Of a stretch of 64,000 bases of DNA, positions 19,759 to 29,054 are shown in pieces. The translations under genes and the position numbers were made by a program. Source of the DNA: an uncultured Clostridium sp. (GTDB lineage Bacteria; Bacillota; Clostridia; TANB77; CAG-508); assembly GCA_946404215.1 (NCBI GenBank), contig CAMJCT010000003.1, positions 1 through 64,000 of the forward strand, read 5' to 3'. Numbering within the stretch: the first letter of the stretch is position 1; each line of letters opens with the position of its first letter. The notes under the pieces were generated by a model. That model had not been told where the DNA came from and searched no databases. It saw only the letters and a list, made by a program, of their open reading frames with translations.

Positions 19759-20073
19759 TGTATCTCTCCTTCTTCATTTACCTTATGCCATTCTACTACA
19801 AATTATTTCAAATATCAAGAAATATAGATTTTTATTTTTATAACTAATAACAGTTAATGCTGCAATTCACGACCCATTTTGCATAGCTAGAAGCTAAAGT
19901 ATCTTATTTTTTAGCTTTTAGCATTATAGAATAGACTGTGAATTGCAACAACAATAACCTAAAATTTTAAAAAATTGCCAAAATCTATTGATTTTCTAAC
20001 TTTTTCATGGTATTCTTAAATTATAGATTGTAGAAATATGACATAAAATATCGAAAAAAGGAGGAGTTAAATC
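19759..20073. other. Intergenic region with inverted repeat and a promoter
   Basis: This 315-base gap separates divergent tex and the 88-aa gene. It holds an 87-base inverted-repeat element (19861-19947) and, before the plus-strand gene, a plausible promoter: TTGATT at 19988-19993, a 17-base gap, then TATTCT at 20011-20016. I see no further gene in it. Confidence 0.6.
19861..19947. repeat. Imperfect inverted repeat / hairpin element
   Basis: Outer arms TGCAATTCAC (19861-19870) and GTGAATTGCA (19938-19947) pair perfectly. Inside them AGAAGCTAAA and TTTAGCTTTT pair as well, giving a two-stage cruciform of about 87 bases. It could be a small mobile repeat (MITE or REP-like), a protein-binding element or an RNA hairpin. 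It has no T tract, so it is not a typical terminator. Confidence 0.5.
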
Positions 20074-20340
20074 ATGGATACAAAAACAACAAGTATTGTA
20101 GCTTATATAACTTGGATTGGTTTAATTGTAGCATTTTGTGCGGGAGATAAAGAAGGAGCTAAATTCCATTTAAATCAAGCTCTTGTAATCTTTTTATTCT
20201 CTTTATTATCTTTGATTCCTTGCGTAGGATGGATTTGGGCAATATTCATATTAGTATGTTGGATTATGGGATTAATCGCTGCTATAAATCAAGAAGAAAA
20301 ACCAGTACCTTTAATTGGTGGAATTAAGATTTTAAAATAA
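20074..20340 (+). CDS. Small DUF4870-like integral membrane protein
   Basis: An 88-residue protein with a strong ribosome site (AAAGGAGG) before the ATG. It has an N-terminal segment (about 8-22), a conserved-looking KEGAKFHLNQALV amphipathic stretch and two further hydrophobic helices. This pattern is shared by small bacterial membrane proteins of the DUF4870 type, whose function is unknown. The hairpin immediately after the stop indicates a single-gene transcript. The family call is from the FHLNQAL pattern only. Confidence 0.65.
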   Translation: MDTKTTSIVAYITWIGLIVAFCAGDKEGAKFHLNQALVIFLFSLLSLIPCVGWIWAIFILVCWIMGLIAAINQEEKPVPLIGGIKILK

Positions 20341-20367
20341 AGCTATTGAAAAATAGCTTTATTTTAG
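20339..20367 (+). terminator. Hairpin terminator
   Basis: The stem AAAGCTATT/AATAGCTTT with a GAAA-type loop is followed by a T-rich tail, directly after the stop of the 88-aa gene. Confidence 0.8.
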
Positions 20368-20387
20368 TTTAGTTACAAGGAGTACTT

Positions 20388-20772
20388 ATGAAAAAAATAA
20401 ATCACACATTTATATCTATTTTAATCACATATATATTAATACTAATTTTGGGAACAGTATATTTCTCCTTTTTTAGCAATATTATTCCAATTCCTCCTTG
20501 CCCTATATATAAATATTTAGGCATATATTGTCCTGCTTGTCGGAGGAACAAGAGCAATACTTTCACTACAAAAATTCGATATTATATCTTCACTTAATTA
20601 TAACCCTATTATTATATATGCAATTGTATTTTCTACATTATATTTAATTACAGAATCAATAAATATAGTTTTTAATAAACACATAAATATTCATCCAAAT
20701 TTAATAACAAAGATTGGAATACTTATTCTTATTATAAATTGTATTGTTGTCAATATTTGGAGACGTTATTAA
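20388..20772 (+). CDS. DUF2752 membrane protein, +1 shift at CGG
   Basis: A small DUF2752 protein with an N-terminal membrane helix followed by the family motif beginning PPCPIYKYLGIYCPAC. In straight reading it stops after 69 aa. Codon 52 is CGG (20541-20543). Skipping the C at 20541 continues as Gly-Gly-Thr-Arg-Ala, exactly the family's C-P-x-C-G-G-T-R motif, then a second and third hydrophobic segment and a stop at 20770-20772, giving 127 aa. The break is therefore a single extra C before a glycine codon. It may be real recoding (see findings), a pseudogene or a sequence error. The ribosome site AAGGAG precedes the ATG at 20388. Confidence 0.8.
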
Positions 20773-20777
20773 ACTAG

Positions 20778-22361
20778 TTATTCTATGTTTAGATATTCAT
20801 TATATGTAACTTCTTTGTCTATAATTGTTCCATCTTCTTTTATATCAATAATTCTATTAGCTACAGTCTGAGTCAATTCGTGGTCATGAGATGTAAATAA
20901 AATATTTCCAACAAATTTTTTCATACCTTCATTAAGAGATGTTATACTCTCCATATCCAAATGATTTGTAGGCTCATCAAAAATTAATAAATTTGCACCA
21001 GATAACATCATCTTAGATAAAACACATCTCACTTTTTCTCCACCTGATAAAACATTAACCTTCTTTAAAGCTTCATCACCTGAAAATAGCATTCTACCTA
21101 AAAAACTCCTAACATACGTTTCATCAGGATCTTTTGAATATTTTCTAAGCCATTCCGTTACATTTTCATCTGTTTCAAATAAATAATTGTTATCCTTAGG
21201 GAAATAATTCTTAGAAATTGTTGTTCCCCATATTAACTCTCCTTCATCTGGCTCCAATTCCCCAGATATAATTTGAAACAATACAGTTTTAGAGATTTCA
21301 TTATCAGCTAAAAAGGCAATTTTATCCCCTTGCTTTACATCAAATGAAATATTATCTAAAACCTTTTCTCCTTCTATTGTCTTAGATAGATTTTTTACTC
21401 TTAAAATTTCTTTTCCCGGCTCTCTGTCTGGCTTAAAATCTACATATGGATATTTTCTATTAGAAGGCTTTATTTCTTCCAATTCAATCTTTTCTAATGT
21501 TTTCTTTCTTGATGTTGCTTGCTTTGATTTTGAAGCATTTGCACTAAACCTGGCTATAAAGTCTTGTAATTCTTTTATCTTTTCTTCTTTCTTTTTATTT
21601 TGCTCTCGTGCCTGCTTTAGTGCTAATTGACTTGATTCATACCAGAAATCATAATTACCAGGGTATACCTTGATTTTTCCAAAATCAACATCTGCAATAT
21701 GTGTACAAACTTTATTCAAAAAATATCTGTCATGTGATACTACAATAACAGTATTTTCAAAATCCATTAAAAAATCTTGTAACCAATTTATACTCTTTAA
21801 ATCCAAGTCATTGGTTGGTTCATCTAAAAGTAATACATCAGGATTACCAAATAAACTTTGAGCTAATAAAACTTTAACTTTTTCTTTTGCTTCAATTTCC
21901 TTCATCAATTTATAATGGTTATCTGGTATTATTCCTAAATCGTTTAAAAGTGTTGCAGCGTCTGACTCCGCATTCCAACCGTCCAACTCTGCAAATCTTT
22001 CTTCTAATTTCGCCGCCTTCATTCCATCTTCTTCAGAAAAGTCCGGCTTAGCATATATCTCCTCTTTTTGCTTCATTATATCATATAATTCTTTATTTCC
22101 CATTATTACAGTATCTATTACAGTATATTCCTCAAAAGCAAAGTGATCTTGCTTTAATATAGAAAGTCTTTCTCCTTTTTCTAAGGTGACATCTCCCTTG
22201 CTTGGCTCAATTTCTCTAGATAATACCTTAAGAAATGTTGACTTTCCGGCTCCATTAGCTCCAATTATTCCATAACAATTTCCTTTTCCGAATTTTATGT
22301 TTACATCTTCAAATAATACTCTCTTTCCAAACCTTACCGTAACTCCATTTGCACTTAGCAT
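20778..22361 (-). CDS. ABC-F type ATPase (YkpA/YbiT-like)
   Basis: A soluble tandem-ATPase ABC protein without membrane segments, the ABC-F class whose members act on the ribosome during translation. The first cassette has Walker A GANGAGKS (34-41), a signature region and a Walker B LLLDEPTNDLD. A coiled linker of about 80 residues is rich in Lys and Glu. The second cassette has LSGGEK and LLIFDEPTNHLD but a degraded P-loop (ADNEISKT near residue 352). The opening residues and length (527 aa) match the YkpA/YbiT-like branch. Its direct role, housekeeping or antibiotic protection, cannot be told from sequence; the linker is short, unlike resistance ABC-Fs. Confidence 0.9.
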   Translation of the reverse strand: MLSANGVTVRFGKRVLFEDVNIKFGKGNCYGIIGANGAGKSTFLKVLSREIEPSKGDVTLEKGERLSILKQDHFAFEEYTVIDTVIMGNKELYDIMKQKEEIYAKPDFSEEDGMKAAKLEERFAELDGWNAESDAATLLNDLGIIPDNHYKLMKEIEAKEKVKVLLAQSLFGNPDVLLLDEPTNDLDLKSINWLQDFLMDFENTVIVVSHDRYFLNKVCTHIADVDFGKIKVYPGNYDFWYESSQLALKQAREQNKKKEEKIKELQDFIARFSANASKSKQATSRKKTLEKIELEEIKPSNRKYPYVDFKPDREPGKEILRVKNLSKTIEGEKVLDNISFDVKQGDKIAFLADNEISKTVLFQIISGELEPDEGELIWGTTISKNYFPKDNNYLFETDENVTEWLRKYSKDPDETYVRSFLGRMLFSGDEALKKVNVLSGGEKVRCVLSKMMLSGANLLIFDEPTNHLDMESITSLNEGMKKFVGNILFTSHDHELTQTVANRIIDIKEDGTIIDKEVTYNEYLNIE

Positions 22362-22395
22362 TTTTTTCCTCCTAATTTACATAACAAATAATCTT

Positions 22396-23457
22396 TTATT
22401 CATCTTCTCCTTTTAACCTTTCTGCTCTATCAGCAGCAATTAAATTATCTATCATTTCATCAATATCACCATTTAGGAAATTTTCCATTTGATATATACT
22501 CATTCCTATTCTATGATCCGTTATCCTTCCCTGTGGATAATTATAAGTTCTAATCTTTTCGCTCCTGTCTCCTGATCCAACTTGTGTCTTTCTACTATTT
22601 GCTATTTCATTATCCTGTTTTTCTTTTTCTATTTCATATAATTTTGTTCTTAACATCTTCATAGCATTGTCTTTATTTTGAAATTGTGATCTCTCAGTCT
22701 GACATTCAACAACTATCCCTGTTGGCTCATGTATTAACCTTACAGCTGATGAGGTTTTATTAATATGCTGACCTCCAGCACCTGAAGCCCTATACACTTC
22801 CATCTTTATATCAGCTGGATTTATTTCAATTTCAACATCTTCTACTACTGGCAAAACAGCAACAGTAGCAGTTGAAGTGTGTATTCTTCCACTACTTTCT
22901 GTATCTGGAACTCTTTGTACCCTATGAACTCCACTCTCAAATTTCAGTCTACTATAAACTCCTTTTCCTGTTATCATAAATGATATTTCCTTATATCCAC
23001 CAAGACCAGTTTCATTTTCATTTAAAACTTCCAGTTTCCAATGTTTTTTCTCAGCATACATAGTATACATTCTAAATAACGTCCCTGCAAATAATGCTGC
23101 TTCTTCACCTCCAGCACCAGCCCTAATTTCACACATAATATTTTTGTCATCATCTGGATCCTTAGGTATTAGTAGTACTTTTAGCTCTTCCTCAATTTTA
23201 GGTAATTGCTCTTTTGAGTCATAGTATTCTATCTCCGCAAGTTCTTTCATCTCAGGGTCCTGCATTAATTCTTCTGCATCTTGCATAGCTTTCATAATCT
23301 TCTTATATTCTCTAAATTTTTGTACTATATCTTCTATACTTGCATGTTCTTTCATTAATTTTTGCCACTCTGTTTGATTCGAAATAACCTCTGGATCTGC
23401 TATCATTTTTGTAAGTTCATCATACCTTTTTTCAACAGCTTCTAATTTTTCAAACAT
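22396..23457 (-). CDS. prfA: Peptide chain release factor 1
   Basis: Class I release factor recognising UAA and UAG. It has the peptidyl-hydrolysis motif GGQ at 228-230 (within [15 protein letters not shown]) and the codon-recognition tripeptide PxT as PDT at 184-186, plus the GAGGEEA segment at 114-120. At 353 aa it is full length. It has a ribosome site (AAGGAGAA) before the ATG and lies 35 bases upstream of the ABC-F gene, perhaps cotranscribed. No N5-glutamine methylase (prmC) gene is next to it, unlike in many genomes. Confidence 0.97.
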   Translation of the reverse strand: MFEKLEAVEKRYDELTKMIADPEVISNQTEWQKLMKEHASIEDIVQKFREYKKIMKAMQDAEELMQDPEMKELAEIEYYDSKEQLPKIEEELKVLLIPKDPDDDKNIMCEIRAGAGGEEAALFAGTLFRMYTMYAEKKHWKLEVLNENETGLGGYKEISFMITGKGVYSRLKFESGVHRVQRVPDTESSGRIHTSTATVAVLPVVEDVEIEINPADIKMEVYRASGAGGQHINKTSSAVRLIHEPTGIVVECQTERSQFQNKDNAMKMLRTKLYEIEKEKQDNEIANSRKTQVGSGDRSEKIRTYNYPQGRITDHRIGMSIYQMENFLNGDIDEMIDNLIAADRAERLKGEDE

Positions 23458-23599
23458 AATAATTCTCCTTTATTTATAAATTGCTCCAAATATTATACTA
23501 TATTTTTCCAATTAATACAATACTAAAAATATTTAGATAGTAATCACGTTTAAGCAGAACAATTCTAATTTTAAGACTGAACAGTAACACATAAAACAG

Positions 23600-25537
23600 C
23601 TATAAATTTATCAAATTAAAATCTATATTCTGTTCTTGTAAAATATTTTTTTCCCTTTCCGTACATGTCAATATAATAATTTGGTGTTCTTTAAACTTTT
23701 CACAAATATATTTTAATGCATTTTTTAATCTATTAGAATCATAATAGGCAAAAACCTCATCTAAAATAATTGGCATTTTTTCTTCAGATAATTCCTCTAC
23801 CAAAGAAAGTCTTAAAGAAAGATATAATTGGTCTATTGTACCTACACTTAATTTTGATGCCATTTCATAATTTCCATTTTCAAGTTCAACTAAAAGTCCA
23901 TCATTATCATTTAATACAACATTTTTATATTTTCCATTCGTTATTTCAAATATATTTTCAGATAAATTCTGTGTAAACTTAGGAGTTACTGAATTTTTCA
24001 TATTTTCGTAACATGTACTTAAAACATTTTTCGCCAATTCCATGCTCTTTTCTAGTTTTTTTAGAGTTAACATTTTATTTTTATTAAAAACCAGTTCCTC
24101 TTCTATTTTTGATAAATTATCTAATTGTGGCTCTATATTTTTCTTATCTAATTCTAATGAATGTAATTCTATTTTTTTATTATTTATTTGAGTTTGAAGT
24201 TTTTCTATTTCATTATTAATATTTTTAAAATTATTTAATAAATTAATTTCTTCTTTTTCTATTTTTTCTAAATAATTATTTTTTATTTTTTCTTTTTCTA
24301 AATTAATTTTTAAATTTAAATTATTATTTAATTTATTTATTTCATTTTCTATTTCTTGATTATTTTTTTCTAATATATTAACTTGATTTTCCAAATTATT
24401 TATTTCTAAATTAATTTTTTCTTCATTATTTTTTTTAATTTTTTCTTCTTTTTTTATTTTATTTTTTTTATTTTTAATATAAATAATACAAAAAATTAAA
24501 AACGTTGGTACTGTAAGAAGAAAAATATATTTAAAATAATTATTCTTAATAAAATTAAATTGTAAAATATTAATTATTAATAATAGAAAAAATATTAAAA
24601 TTAGTTTTTTATTTAATTTACTTTTTATTTTTTTATTTTTTTCTATTTTATTGTTTGAAATATTTTTATTATTATCTTTTATTTCTACAATTTCTTTTTT
24701 TATTGAATTTATTTTTTCTAAATTATTATTTTTTATATTTTCTTTAATTTTTATTTTTTCTTTTTCTATTTTTTCTTTTTCATCAATTAATTTTATCTCT
24801 TTTAAAAAATTATTTTTATTTTCTAATTTTTTTATTTCCAAAATTAATTTATTTTTTTCTTCTTCTATCTCATATTTTAAATTTTCATATTTTTCTAAAT
24901 CTTGTTTTTTCTCCTCTAATTTTTCAATATTTTTTCCAATTATATTAAGTGGCTTTTCCCTAGATCTTTCAGTTCCTACCTCTCCTAATCTACGTCTATC
25001 AATCCTATCAATTGCTCTTTTATAAGATACATTATCATCTCCTGTACCTACTAAATTAGCAATTTTTTGAATTAATACATTTTGATCTTGTTTTTCTAAT
25101 TTTACTTCTTGTTGATTTATTACAATAGTTGACAAAAACAATTCTTCATCTACTTTTGTCTGCTCATAGAAAAATTCATTTCCTTTATTTTTATCAATAT
25201 TAAATTCTTTTGAAATATCTTCCATATTTTCATTAAATATTTTTGGATTCTTTTTTCTAAAATCTCTAAATATTTCATATTTATTTTTATTATTTAATTC
25301 ATATTCTAATTTTCCTGAAAATTCTTCTCCAACCCATGGTGTATATTTTTCAAAATCCGAAAATTCTTTACCTTTTTTATTTTTTGAAATTCCATAAAAC
25401 GAATTAATAATAAACTTTAAAAGGGTAGATTTTCCGGACTCATTTTTTCCATAAATAATATTTATACCATTGTTAAAATTAATTTCCTTATTTTTTAATT
25501 TTCCATAAGAATTTATCTTAATTTTATTAATTTTCAA
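23600..25537 (-). CDS. yhaN: YhaN/SbcC-like AAA ATPase with internal membrane segment
   Basis: An SMC/Rad50-type ATPase, the partner of the nuclease encoded 40 bases upstream. It has an N-terminal Walker A (GKNESGKST, 30-38), a long lysine/asparagine/glutamate coiled coil (about 200-500), and a C-terminal ABC signature (LSVGTIDQLYLSLRL) with Walker B (PIILDEVFAYYD). Two hydrophobic helices in the middle of the coiled coil (about 305-355) should anchor the apex in the membrane. At 645 aa it is much shorter than the roughly 960-residue B. subtilis YhaN, mainly in the coiled coil. The codons here are almost all A/T. Confidence 0.85.
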   Translation of the reverse strand: MKINKIKINSYGKLKNKEINFNNGINIIYGKNESGKSTLLKFIINSFYGISKNKKGKEFSDFEKYTPWVGEEFSGKLEYELNNKNKYEIFRDFRKKNPKIFNENMEDISKEFNIDKNKGNEFFYEQTKVDEELFLSTIVINQQEVKLEKQDQNVLIQKIANLVGTGDDNVSYKRAIDRIDRRRLGEVGTERSREKPLNIIGKNIEKLEEKKQDLEKYENLKYEIEEEKNKLILEIKKLENKNNFLKEIKLIDEKEKIEKEKIKIKENIKNNNLEKINSIKKEIVEIKDNNKNISNNKIEKNKKIKSKLNKKLILIFFLLLIINILQFNFIKNNYFKYIFLLTVPTFLIFCIIYIKNKKNKIKKEEKIKKNNEEKINLEINNLENQVNILEKNNQEIENEINKLNNNLNLKINLEKEKIKNNYLEKIEKEEINLLNNFKNINNEIEKLQTQINNKKIELHSLELDKKNIEPQLDNLSKIEEELVFNKNKMLTLKKLEKSMELAKNVLSTCYENMKNSVTPKFTQNLSENIFEITNGKYKNVVLNDNDGLLVELENGNYEMASKLSVGTIDQLYLSLRLSLVEELSEEKMPIILDEVFAYYDSNRLKNALKYICEKFKEHQIIILTCTEREKNILQEQNIDFNLINL

Positions 25538-25576
25538 ATACTTTTCCCCATTTCTTGTATATTTTGTCTATAATTA

Positions 25577-26662
25577 TTAATCCAAAGCTTCAAATCCAAT
25601 TTCTATTGCTTTTTCTATAATTTCTTTTTCTTCTTCAGTTATATTTTTATAATTTAATTTATTCATCATTTCCAGTGCAAATAATCCTTTTAAGGTGTTT
25701 TGATTTTTTATTTTTTCTAAATCATATGATAATTTTGTAAAATCTTTTATTTTTATGACTCTATCATTAAAAATAAATTTTAATATTTCATATGTATTTA
25801 TTTCAAAATTTCTATTACCTTTTAATATTATTTTTATATATTCATTATTATTTATTTTCAAAGAATTTATTTTCTCAATTAACTCTTCTTTTGAATTTAT
25901 TTCTGAAATATCCAAATTAATTTCTTTAAATTTTTCTTCATCAAGAGGTATAAATTGTAGCTCTATTTTTTTTTCTTGTATCTCCCCAACAACCATACCA
26001 TGTTCCCCTAACTCATCAAACCCTAGTGACATTGTAGATCCTGGATATACTATTCTTTGATTTAGCTCAGTATTATAATCTAATTTATGAATATGCCCTA
26101 AAGCTATATAGTCAAACCCTTTTTCTTGTAACATTTTTTTTGACATAGAATTATATTGTTTTTCTTCAATAGATGCACCATCTATGGTTCCATGTATAAC
26201 TAAAATATTTTTTTTATTTTTATTTTCTAGTTTAAAATCTTCTATACCACAATTTGTACAATAAAAATCATTAAAACCGAAACCATATATATCTGCTTCT
26301 TCTGTTTCAATCTTTTCAATTTTTGAATTAAATATTTTTACATTTTCATTCCAATTATATTTATTATAATATGACTTTTTTATAAATGGATCATGATTTC
26401 CTGGACTTATAAATATTTTTGTATCACTAATTTCTTTAAACAAGTTATTTATATATTCTATTGTGGATTGCTTAACATATTGATGCTCATACAAATCTCC
26501 TGAAATAAAAAAATACTTCACATTATTATCTTTTATATATTCTATTATTTTTTTAAAAATTTTACGCTGCTCTAATCTTCTTAAATCTCCCATTATATCT
26601 TTATCTGAAAGATTTACAAATGGACTATCAAAATGCATATCTGCTATATGTACAAATTTCAA
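25577..26662 (-). CDS. yhaO: YhaO/SbcD-like metallophosphoesterase (DNA repair exonuclease)
   Basis: A calcineurin-like phosphoesterase of the SbcD/Mre11 type. It has the metal-binding series HIADMHFDS (residues 4-12), SGDLYEH, GNHD (near 100), HGTIDGA and GHIHK (near 195), all intact. It is followed by a C-terminal capping region of about 130 residues. It forms a two-gene operon with the downstream SbcC-like ATPase. In other Firmicutes the yhaO-yhaN pair is linked to DNA repair. It should act at DNA ends near the membrane, given the anchor in its partner. Confidence 0.88.
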   Translation of the reverse strand: MKFVHIADMHFDSPFVNLSDKDIMGDLRRLEQRKIFKKIIEYIKDNNVKYFFISGDLYEHQYVKQSTIEYINNLFKEISDTKIFISPGNHDPFIKKSYYNKYNWNENVKIFNSKIEKIETEEADIYGFGFNDFYCTNCGIEDFKLENKNKKNILVIHGTIDGASIEEKQYNSMSKKMLQEKGFDYIALGHIHKLDYNTELNQRIVYPGSTMSLGFDELGEHGMVVGEIQEKKIELQFIPLDEEKFKEINLDISEINSKEELIEKINSLKINNNEYIKIILKGNRNFEINTYEILKFIFNDRVIKIKDFTKLSYDLEKIKNQNTLKGLFALEMMNKLNYKNITEEEKEIIEKAIEIGFEALD

Positions 26663-26846
26663 TTTTTATATCATTCCTTTCATCAATTATACAAACCACC
26701 TCCTACATATATGTACCGAGGTAGCAATCACATTTCTGAATTTACCTTATTATCATAGAGCTATTTTACTATACCTCCAACTTTTTTGCAATAGTTTTAC
26801 GAAAAAATTTTCGTTTTTTGCTATTGGTTGGTTACTATTACATCAT

Positions 26847-26876
26847 AAAAGCATATTAGAAAAATCTAATATGCTT
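26847..26876 (-). terminator. Hairpin terminator after VirD4-like gene
   Basis: A perfect 13-bp stem (AAAGCATATTAGA and its complement) with an AAAA loop lies just after the stop of the VirD4-type gene. A second, weaker hairpin (CAATAG...CTATTG, about 26789-26826) lies between this and the yhaO start. I see nothing else in the 219-base gap. Confidence 0.75.
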
Positions 26877-26881
26877 TAACT

Positions 26882-28871
26882 TTATTCATCTTCAATTGAT
26901 CCAAATAATTCATCAAATTTTGCCTCAAGCTCTTTTTGTAAATCATATTCATCATCATCCTGTGGTAATATAGGTGCTATATTATCAACTTTTTCATTAT
27001 TTATTTTATTACTGTTTTCATTAATTCTTTTTTCCTCATTTTTCTCTTTATCTGGCAAATCTTCTTCGAATAAATCATCTAAGGATTCTACTTTTAAATC
27101 CTCGACACTCTTTTCATCTTTATCCTCTGTCCAAGGATTGTATGGATTATATTTTCTCCAAGTTCCTCTTTCTATTTCTCCAATATCGTTGTGGCTTATT
27201 TCAACTCCCGCCATTTCTTTTGCCATTGAATGTTTAAAGTAATAAAATTTATTTGCTTTTACTGGTTTTATTCCTTTTTCAAAAATAATACATAAATCGT
27301 TATCTAGTCTACGTAGTTCATCTGGAGTCATAAGTGCTCTTGCCATAACCTGGTCTGATACACTCTTACCAGTTCTTAAATTCTGCCTATCTCTATTTAT
27401 TGATACACTATCTCTTCCAATTGTTTTTTCTCCTAACGCTTTTGAAAAATATTCTACTGTTTTAAAAGAGTTACTTCCTAAAAACACATGTGTATCACAG
27501 TTACCCATTATAGTCTCATATGATTTTTCATATACAGCTTCTAACTGGTCTACATTTTGTAGTATTACACTAAATGATATTTTTCTACTTCTTGATGTTG
27601 ATATTTTTTTATCGAAATCTGGTATTTTCCCTATATTAGCAAACTCATCAAGTATAAAAAATGTTTGTTCCTTTAAAGCTCCTCCATTTTGATCTGCATA
27701 GTCATATAACTGTTGTATCATTTGTGAGAAAAATATTGTAAGCAAGAAATCATATGCAGTATGAGTATCTGAAGAAATTACATATACTGCCGTTTTCTTA
27801 TTTCCAATTTCCTCAAAATCTATAGTATCTGTTGATGTTAATTCAGCTATTTCTTTAGAATCAAATTTACCTAATTTAGACTGCAATGAACTTAAAATAG
27901 AACCATATGTTTTTTCTGGAGCAATCTCGATTGATTTGTAGTACATTCTAGCTGGATGATCATATGGAAGTTGACTTATTAGCTCTGTAAGCAAATTGCT
28001 TCCACCATTTGCATTTGCAGCTCTAACCAATTCTGCACAACTTGCTAAATTCTGTTCTTCCTCTGGTCTTGTAGCAATTAAATAATAAATAAGCGCCTTT
28101 AATAGCATTTCAGCCATGTCGTCCCAATATGGATCCGCACTACTTCCTTCTACTTTTTGACCTTTTACTATTGTATTTGCTATAACGTCAACATCTAACT
28201 CTGATGAAATATGCATTAATGGATTGTATCCATCACTAAATTGTGGTCTAACTAAGTTCAATACCTTAATATCGTACCCTTTTTTCTTTAAATACCCTGC
28301 AGTCCTATCATATAGTTCTCCCTTAGGGTCTGTAAATACATATGAACCTAAACACTGATATGCATTTGGTATAGAATATGAAGCAGATTTACCAGAACCT
28401 GAACCGTCCAACTACTAATACATTTACATTTCCACGTTTATCTACCGGTAAATAATTATTTTCTGCTAAAATAATACCTTTATTTCTATTTAATATTTGG
28501 TATTGCTCTCCTCTTTGGCTCCAATCACTTGAACCGTGTTCTATATCTGTAAATTCATTCTTAGGTGCAGACTTAACAAATCCTATAAAGAAAAAAATAG
28601 AATATACTACTGTTACTACTAATAAATCTGAAAAAAATGTTCCAATTGCTCCCTCTTCAAGTATTTTTCCTATTGTGCCAAATGGGTTACTCATTGAAAT
28701 TCCAAATGTATCTATAAAAACTTGTAATTCAAATTTTTCCTGAAGTCCTGCCATATGAGCACTATGTGCAAAAGGCACGACAAATACTATGGCTATAAAC
28801 AACCATAGTATTAAAAAAATTATAAAATTTTTTCTATTCTTTTTTATTGCACCTTCTATTTTGTAATTCAC
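26882..28871 (-). CDS. VirD4/TraG-type coupling ATPase, +1 shift at CGG
   Basis: A type IV secretion coupling protein: two N-terminal membrane helices (about 17-38 and 83-105), then a RecA/FtsK-like motor. The straight reading splits it into a 160-aa and a 509-aa piece. Codon 156 is CGG (minus strand, 28406-28404). Omitting its C restores V-G-G-S-G-S-G-K-S, a perfect Walker A, and one 662-residue protein. Later motifs are TDPKGELYD and Walker B FFILDEFANIGKIPDF. The last 110 residues are acidic and disordered-looking. Two small genes precede it in the same operon; no relaxase or VirB4 gene is visible. Whether it serves conjugation or another secretion process is open. Confidence 0.85.
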
Positions 28872-28904
28872 TTATTTCACCTACTCTTTTGTACTATTAT
28901 TGTA

Positions 28905-29039
28905 CTATTTTTCCGACCTATCTTTACTCATCTTTGTCGCTTCTTTTCCAGCTTCTAAAGGTATTTCAAATGTTAATTCATCTTCTTCTTTAAATGCATA
29001 TTTAATAGTTTTCTCAGGTGGCCAAATCATTTTTGACAT
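28905..29039 (-). CDS. Small 44-aa acidic protein, unknown
   Basis: A short gene between the 186-aa gene and the coupling-protein gene, on the same strand. A very strong ribosome site (GAGGAGGAA) stands 6 bases before the ATG at 29039. The product starts MSKMIWPPEKTIKY and is otherwise Glu/Lys-rich with no membrane segment. I do not recognise it. The gaps to its neighbours are 15 and 33 bases, so it is part of the operon. Confidence 0.6.
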   Translation of the reverse strand: MSKMIWPPEKTIKYAFKEEDELTFEIPLEAGKEATKMSKDRSEK

Positions 29040-29054
29040 TTTTATTCCTCCTCA

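Noticed and set aside
24651..25025. A 124-aa Phe/Ser-rich plus-strand ORF inside yhaN
   Set aside because: It is the antisense image of a Lys/Glu/Asn coiled coil in A/T-rich codons; no ribosome site.
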